36,978 nt of DNA. Source: Planctomycetota bacterium. GTDB taxonomy: Bacteria; Planctomycetota; Planctomycetia; Planctomycetales; Planctomycetaceae. Location: positions 1 to 36,978 of the forward strand of contig JAQBWV010000040.1 of the NCBI GenBank assembly GCA_027624335.1, read 5' to 3'. This document shows, in pieces, positions 34,580-36,978 of this stretch (positions are counted from its first letter, which is position 1; each line of letters begins with the position of its first letter). The notes beneath the pieces are model-generated. The model worked only from the letters and a program-made list of their open reading frames with translations, did no database searches and had not been told where the DNA came from. The position numbers were made by a program, and so were the translations under genes.

Positions 34580-35278
34580 GTGGGCAACACGGTCGATCAG
34601 AGCAACAATCCGTCCGACTCGATCACCGCCGATATCGTGAGGTATCTGGTGGATCGTCCCGGCATCGGTCTCGGATCGAGAGTCCTTCTTTGTGGAATCT
34701 CAAACACCGAAATGATCCAGAACCTGACGAGTCTGGGGTTACTGGTCACCTGCACGCACGAGGACGACGCCGAGTCTGAATCGCTGCAGTGGGTCGTTCC
34801 GGAAGCCGACTGCTGCGAAGGCAACGTACCGCGCGAACAATTCGACGCGACGAATTCCGGATTCGATCTGGTCATCGTCCCGGCAACTTCGAAACACGAA
34901 TGTACCAGCCTCTTCGCACGCCCTCGGATGATGGAACTGGCGGGACGGCTGGCGTGCCTGCGTCCCGGCGGTTTTTTGATTCTGCTCGGTAAGAGTGGAT
35001 CTGAAGGCCGAGGCCCGGTGACACACTCGCTGAATTGCTGTCTCCGTCAAGTCAGTGTATTCCCTGGGCGAAATTCGATCCGCACGTTTGGCAGTCCGAT
35101 CCGACTTCGCTACGCCAGACGCAACGGGCAGTTCGCAATCTCGCTGCAGATTCCTGACCAGCGGATGTCAACTTTCGAGTGGGACGTGCTGGCAATGGAT
35201 GCCGCCAAGCGACTCCCCGCTGACTGCTGTCAGAACTCTGCCCTGCCAGGATTTAAGAACGTCAACAGAGCGGCATGA
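34580..35278 (+). CDS. Methyltransferase-fold protein, possibly inactive
   Basis: A 232-residue cytosolic protein with a Rossmann-like pattern: GSRVLLCGISNTEMIQNL (motif I position), then TCTHEDD at the end of strand 2, FDLVIVPA at motif IV, and LACLRPGGFLILLGK, a typical motif VI loop. Motif I lacks the GxGxG glycines, so SAM binding is doubtful. Several Cys residues occur in the middle (EADCCEG). The start is probably GTG at 34580, because GGAGG lies 5 nt upstream; an ATG at 34568 is also in frame. It is followed after 220 nt by the FHA gene. Function unknown. Confidence 0.65.
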   Translation: MGNTVDQSNNPSDSITADIVRYLVDRPGIGLGSRVLLCGISNTEMIQNLTSLGLLVTCTHEDDAESESLQWVVPEADCCEGNVPREQFDATNSGFDLVIVPATSKHECTSLFARPRMMELAGRLACLRPGGFLILLGKSGSEGRGPVTHSLNCCLRQVSVFPGRNSIRTFGSPIRLRYARRNGQFAISLQIPDQRMSTFEWDVLAMDAAKRLPADCCQNSALPGFKNVNRAA

Positions 35279-35439
35279 CCGAATTCGTGACGCCTCCGGA
35301 AGCTTCTGCGCACGCTGTCGCTGCGTGTCGTTCCGACTGCAACGGAATGTCGAGTTTTACCGGGTAGTGATTCGCCGACACATCGGATTTCCTCGTTTCC
35401 TGTGCATTCTGCTTAGGATACGATCGCGACCGCGTTGTT

Positions 35440-35459
35440 CCGTCGTTCGACAACGACGG
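35440..35459. repeat. Perfect inverted repeat upstream of the FHA gene
   Basis: CCGTCGTT (35440-35447) and AACGACGG (35452-35459) flank a 4-nt CGAC spacer. It is placed 40 nt before the FHA start, where it could be an operator or an mRNA leader hairpin. No T tract follows it. Confidence 0.35.
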
Positions 35460-35500
35460 TCGTTCGCGTTGAGTCTTGGCGTTGAGGAGTTTGCCGTTTC

Positions 35501-36226
35501 ATGCCCGTGCGACTGGTGCCCGTCTCGCCTGGAAACCCAATCAAGCTGGACAAGCCTGTCCTGCTGATAGGGCGGAATCCGGGCTGCGATGTGATCCTTA
35601 AACAAAGTCGCAAAGTGTCACGGACTCATTGCCTGATCGCCTGCGTCAATAACACGGTTCTGATTCGTGATCTCGGCAGTACCAACGGCGTCTGGATCAA
35701 CAGTCAGCGAGTCGAACGCGATGCTCGACTTCGGCTCGGCGACGAACTCTCTGTGGCCGACGTGCGATATCACCTCGTGAGGGTTGAGCAGAGCAACGGA
35801 CTGAAAGAAGCTCCCAATGACGAGTTCCAACGGGACGGCTCGCAGAAGGATGCCGCTTCCGGAGCAAATCAGAGACTCAGAAAACGACCGGTTCCTGGAC
35901 CGCTGGGCGCTGAGCAGAACGTGCCGATCGCAATCCCCGACGAAGAAGACAGCTTTATGGTTGAAGCGTCGTCGCCGCGTCTGCCGCGAATTTCACCACA
36001 GGATCTGGCCGCTGACCTCGAACAAAAGAACAACGCCAGACAGCACAATCGTCCCGGATCAGATGCTCCCATTCTGCTGCACGACGACGGCTCGGACGAC
36101 GTGATACCACTCGGGCTGGCTGAGCCACTGGAAGTTGAAGACTCGCAGGATGAGATCCCGAACGCAATTCCCCTGTTCGACGACAACTCAGGTGACGATC
36201 GGCCAATCATCCCCCTCGATGACTGA
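35501..36226 (+). CDS. FHA domain protein
   Basis: A 241-residue cytosolic protein. Residues about 3-95 form a forkhead-associated domain that binds phosphothreonine peptides, with the key residues in place: Gly24-Arg25 (LIGRNPGCD), Ser40 and His43 (VSRTH), and Thr61-Asn62-Gly63 (STNGVWIN). The rest (about 100-241) is disordered-looking and acidic, ending with repeated short acidic stretches such as PLGLAEPLEVEDSQDE and DDNSGDDRP. The ATG at 35501 has GAGGAG 12 nt upstream. Such proteins usually act with serine/threonine kinases, none of which is in the window. Confidence 0.92.
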   Translation: MPVRLVPVSPGNPIKLDKPVLLIGRNPGCDVILKQSRKVSRTHCLIACVNNTVLIRDLGSTNGVWINSQRVERDARLRLGDELSVADVRYHLVRVEQSNGLKEAPNDEFQRDGSQKDAASGANQRLRKRPVPGPLGAEQNVPIAIPDEEDSFMVEASSPRLPRISPQDLAADLEQKNNARQHNRPGSDAPILLHDDGSDDVIPLGLAEPLEVEDSQDEIPNAIPLFDDNSGDDRPIIPLDD

Positions 36227-36588
36227 CACACGCCCCTGCGGTCAACGCCATTGACCGTTACCCTGCGGTCGTGCTGACGCCGAGCGGAATACTCGTCGAG
36301 GTTGCAAAGGTCGATGCCTTATGTCCCTCTCGAATCTATATGGGTCAGGAAAGAAGTTAATCGCACACCTGAGTCATGCTGCAGGGTGCGCGTAGCGGCG
36401 AACCCGTGATTCAGAGACAGTAACTGCGTTGAACAACCTGGAAACCCACTGAAAGACACGAAAGTACCGGCTTCACCTTCCGCGTCTTTCCGTGAGTTCT
36501 GTGGTTCAGTTAACGTTGTCGCGGCCTGGACACGCCATGTGCCCTAGTTTTGCATCCAATCGTAATTCGATAGAAAGAACTGCTTTCG
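36227..36588. other. Intergenic region with hairpins, FHA / SGNH genes
   Basis: About 360 bp without a gene. Directly after the FHA stop, CGGTCAA-CGCCA-TTGACCG (36239-36257) is a perfect 7-bp hairpin, and CCCTGCGGTC is duplicated at 36234 and 36261. Further on is an imperfect palindrome at 36451-36490 (listed separately). No T-rich terminator tail was found. Confidence 0.45.
36451..36490. repeat. Imperfect palindrome resembling an interspersed intergenic element
   Basis: GAAAGACACG (36451-36460) and CGCGTCTTTC (36481-36490) pair in 9 of 10 positions across a 20-nt loop. The flanking words (CACTGAAAGACACGAAAG and CGTGAGTTCTGTGG) resemble the CACGAAAGACACGAAA-like elements scattered between genes in many bacterial genomes. 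Only one copy is in this window, so its repeat nature is inferred. Confidence 0.35.
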
Positions 36589-36978
36589 ATGTTACACAGA
36601 CTTCTCCTTGCCAGCCTGTTGGCTCTCGTGTCAGTCGGTCCGACTTTGTCGACAGCCGAAGAGTCCAGCCGAAACATTATTCGACGAGGCTCGTACAAGA
36701 ATTCGCAAATCCGGTTTGAGCGAGAGAAGCAAGGGCACGTCGCTTTCATCGGAGGATCGATCACCGAGATGAACGGCTACCGCCCGATGGTCTGCGACTT
36801 CCTGCAGAAGCGGCATCCCGAAACCGAATTCACCTTCACTGATGCCGGTATCTCGTCGACATGTTCGACGACGGGAGCGTTCCGGTTGCATCGAGACGTA
36901 CTTGCTAAAGGCCCGGTCGATCTGTTCTTCATCGAGTTCGCCGTGAACGACGATCAGGACGCCGGCCACGCTCGCCAG
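36589..36978 (+). CDS. SGNH/GDSL hydrolase family protein, 3' truncated by window edge
   Basis: The first 130 codons of an exported esterase-like protein; the frame is open to the last base. A signal peptide (LHRLLLASLLALVSVG) is followed by FIGGSITEMNGY (54-63), the block I nucleophile Ser57, then DAGISSTCSTTGAF and FAVNDDQD with Asn120 at the block III oxyanion position. The catalytic Asp/His pair would lie beyond the edge. Start ATG at 36589 without a strong ribosome binding site. The family includes carbohydrate esterases and acyl hydrolases, and the substrate is unknown. Confidence 0.85.
   Translation, partial: MLHRLLLASLLALVSVGPTLSTAEESSRNIIRRGSYKNSQIRFEREKQGHVAFIGGSITEMNGYRPMVCDFLQKRHPETEFTFTDAGISSTCSTTGAFRLHRDVLAKGPVDLFFIEFAVNDDQDAGHARQ

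Noticed and set aside
1..36978. Search for CRISPR arrays, tRNA/rRNA genes, insertion sequences, prophage or defence islands
   Set aside because: No regularly spaced repeats, no transposase or integrase motifs, no restriction or toxin-antitoxin genes and no cloverleaf-like sequences were seen by eye.

Overview
The window looks like chromosomal DNA from a planctomycete, probably order Planctomycetales. The markers are family-level: a Tat-exported DUF1501 protein, a DUF1111 di-haem protein, DUF1573, PIG-L, FG-GAP and DUF11 proteins, a Gld-type ABC operon with DUF4340, and ECF sigma/anti-sigma regulation. Base composition is moderately high in GC and even throughout. I saw no tRNA, rRNA, CRISPR array, transposase or phage gene, and no sharp compositional break that would suggest a recent island.

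Layout. 1-6.2 kb: aldo/keto reductase (+), glutamine amidotransferase TrpG/PabA (-), aspS (+), then the minus-strand pair nadD and DUF1111 di-haem protein. 6.5-9.7 kb: DUF1501 protein (+), a strongly structured small RNA locus ending in an intrinsic terminator (about 8201-8353), and a minus-strand ECF sigma factor overlapping its zinc-type anti-sigma factor by 4 nt. The anti-sigma factor carries two CxxCH haem-binding motifs. 9.7-10.4 kb holds no convincing gene. 10.4-16.3 kb: an operon of GldA-type ATPase, fused GldF/GldG-type permease and DUF4340 protein, closed by a terminator-like hairpin. 16.4-21.2 kb: PIG-L deacetylase (+), holA (-), a degenerate phosphohexomutase-like protein (+) and a metallophosphoesterase (+). 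21.2-28.5 kb: a long minus-strand series, in transcription order DUF1573 protein, tetra-haem metallophosphatase-like lipoprotein, polytopic membrane protein, methyltransferase, fmt and FG-GAP protein. 29-34.3 kb: DUF11 surface protein (+), then minus-strand xseB, cdd and rlmD. 34.5-37 kb: a methyltransferase-fold protein, an FHA protein, and the first 130 codons of an SGNH hydrolase that runs off the edge.

Functionally this is housekeeping genes (aspS, fmt, nadD, holA, cdd, xseB, rlmD, trpG) mixed with planctomycete envelope and redox genes. Eight CxxCH motifs in three proteins suggest an active periplasmic cytochrome maturation system. The most unusual items are the SD/anti-SD-paired small RNA with a 12-codon ORF next to the DUF1501 gene, the anti-sigma factor with haem motifs, and the phosphohexomutase homologue that has lost its phosphoryl-carrying serine and a metal ligand. 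All functions are read from motifs and recalled family knowledge; no database search was possible.
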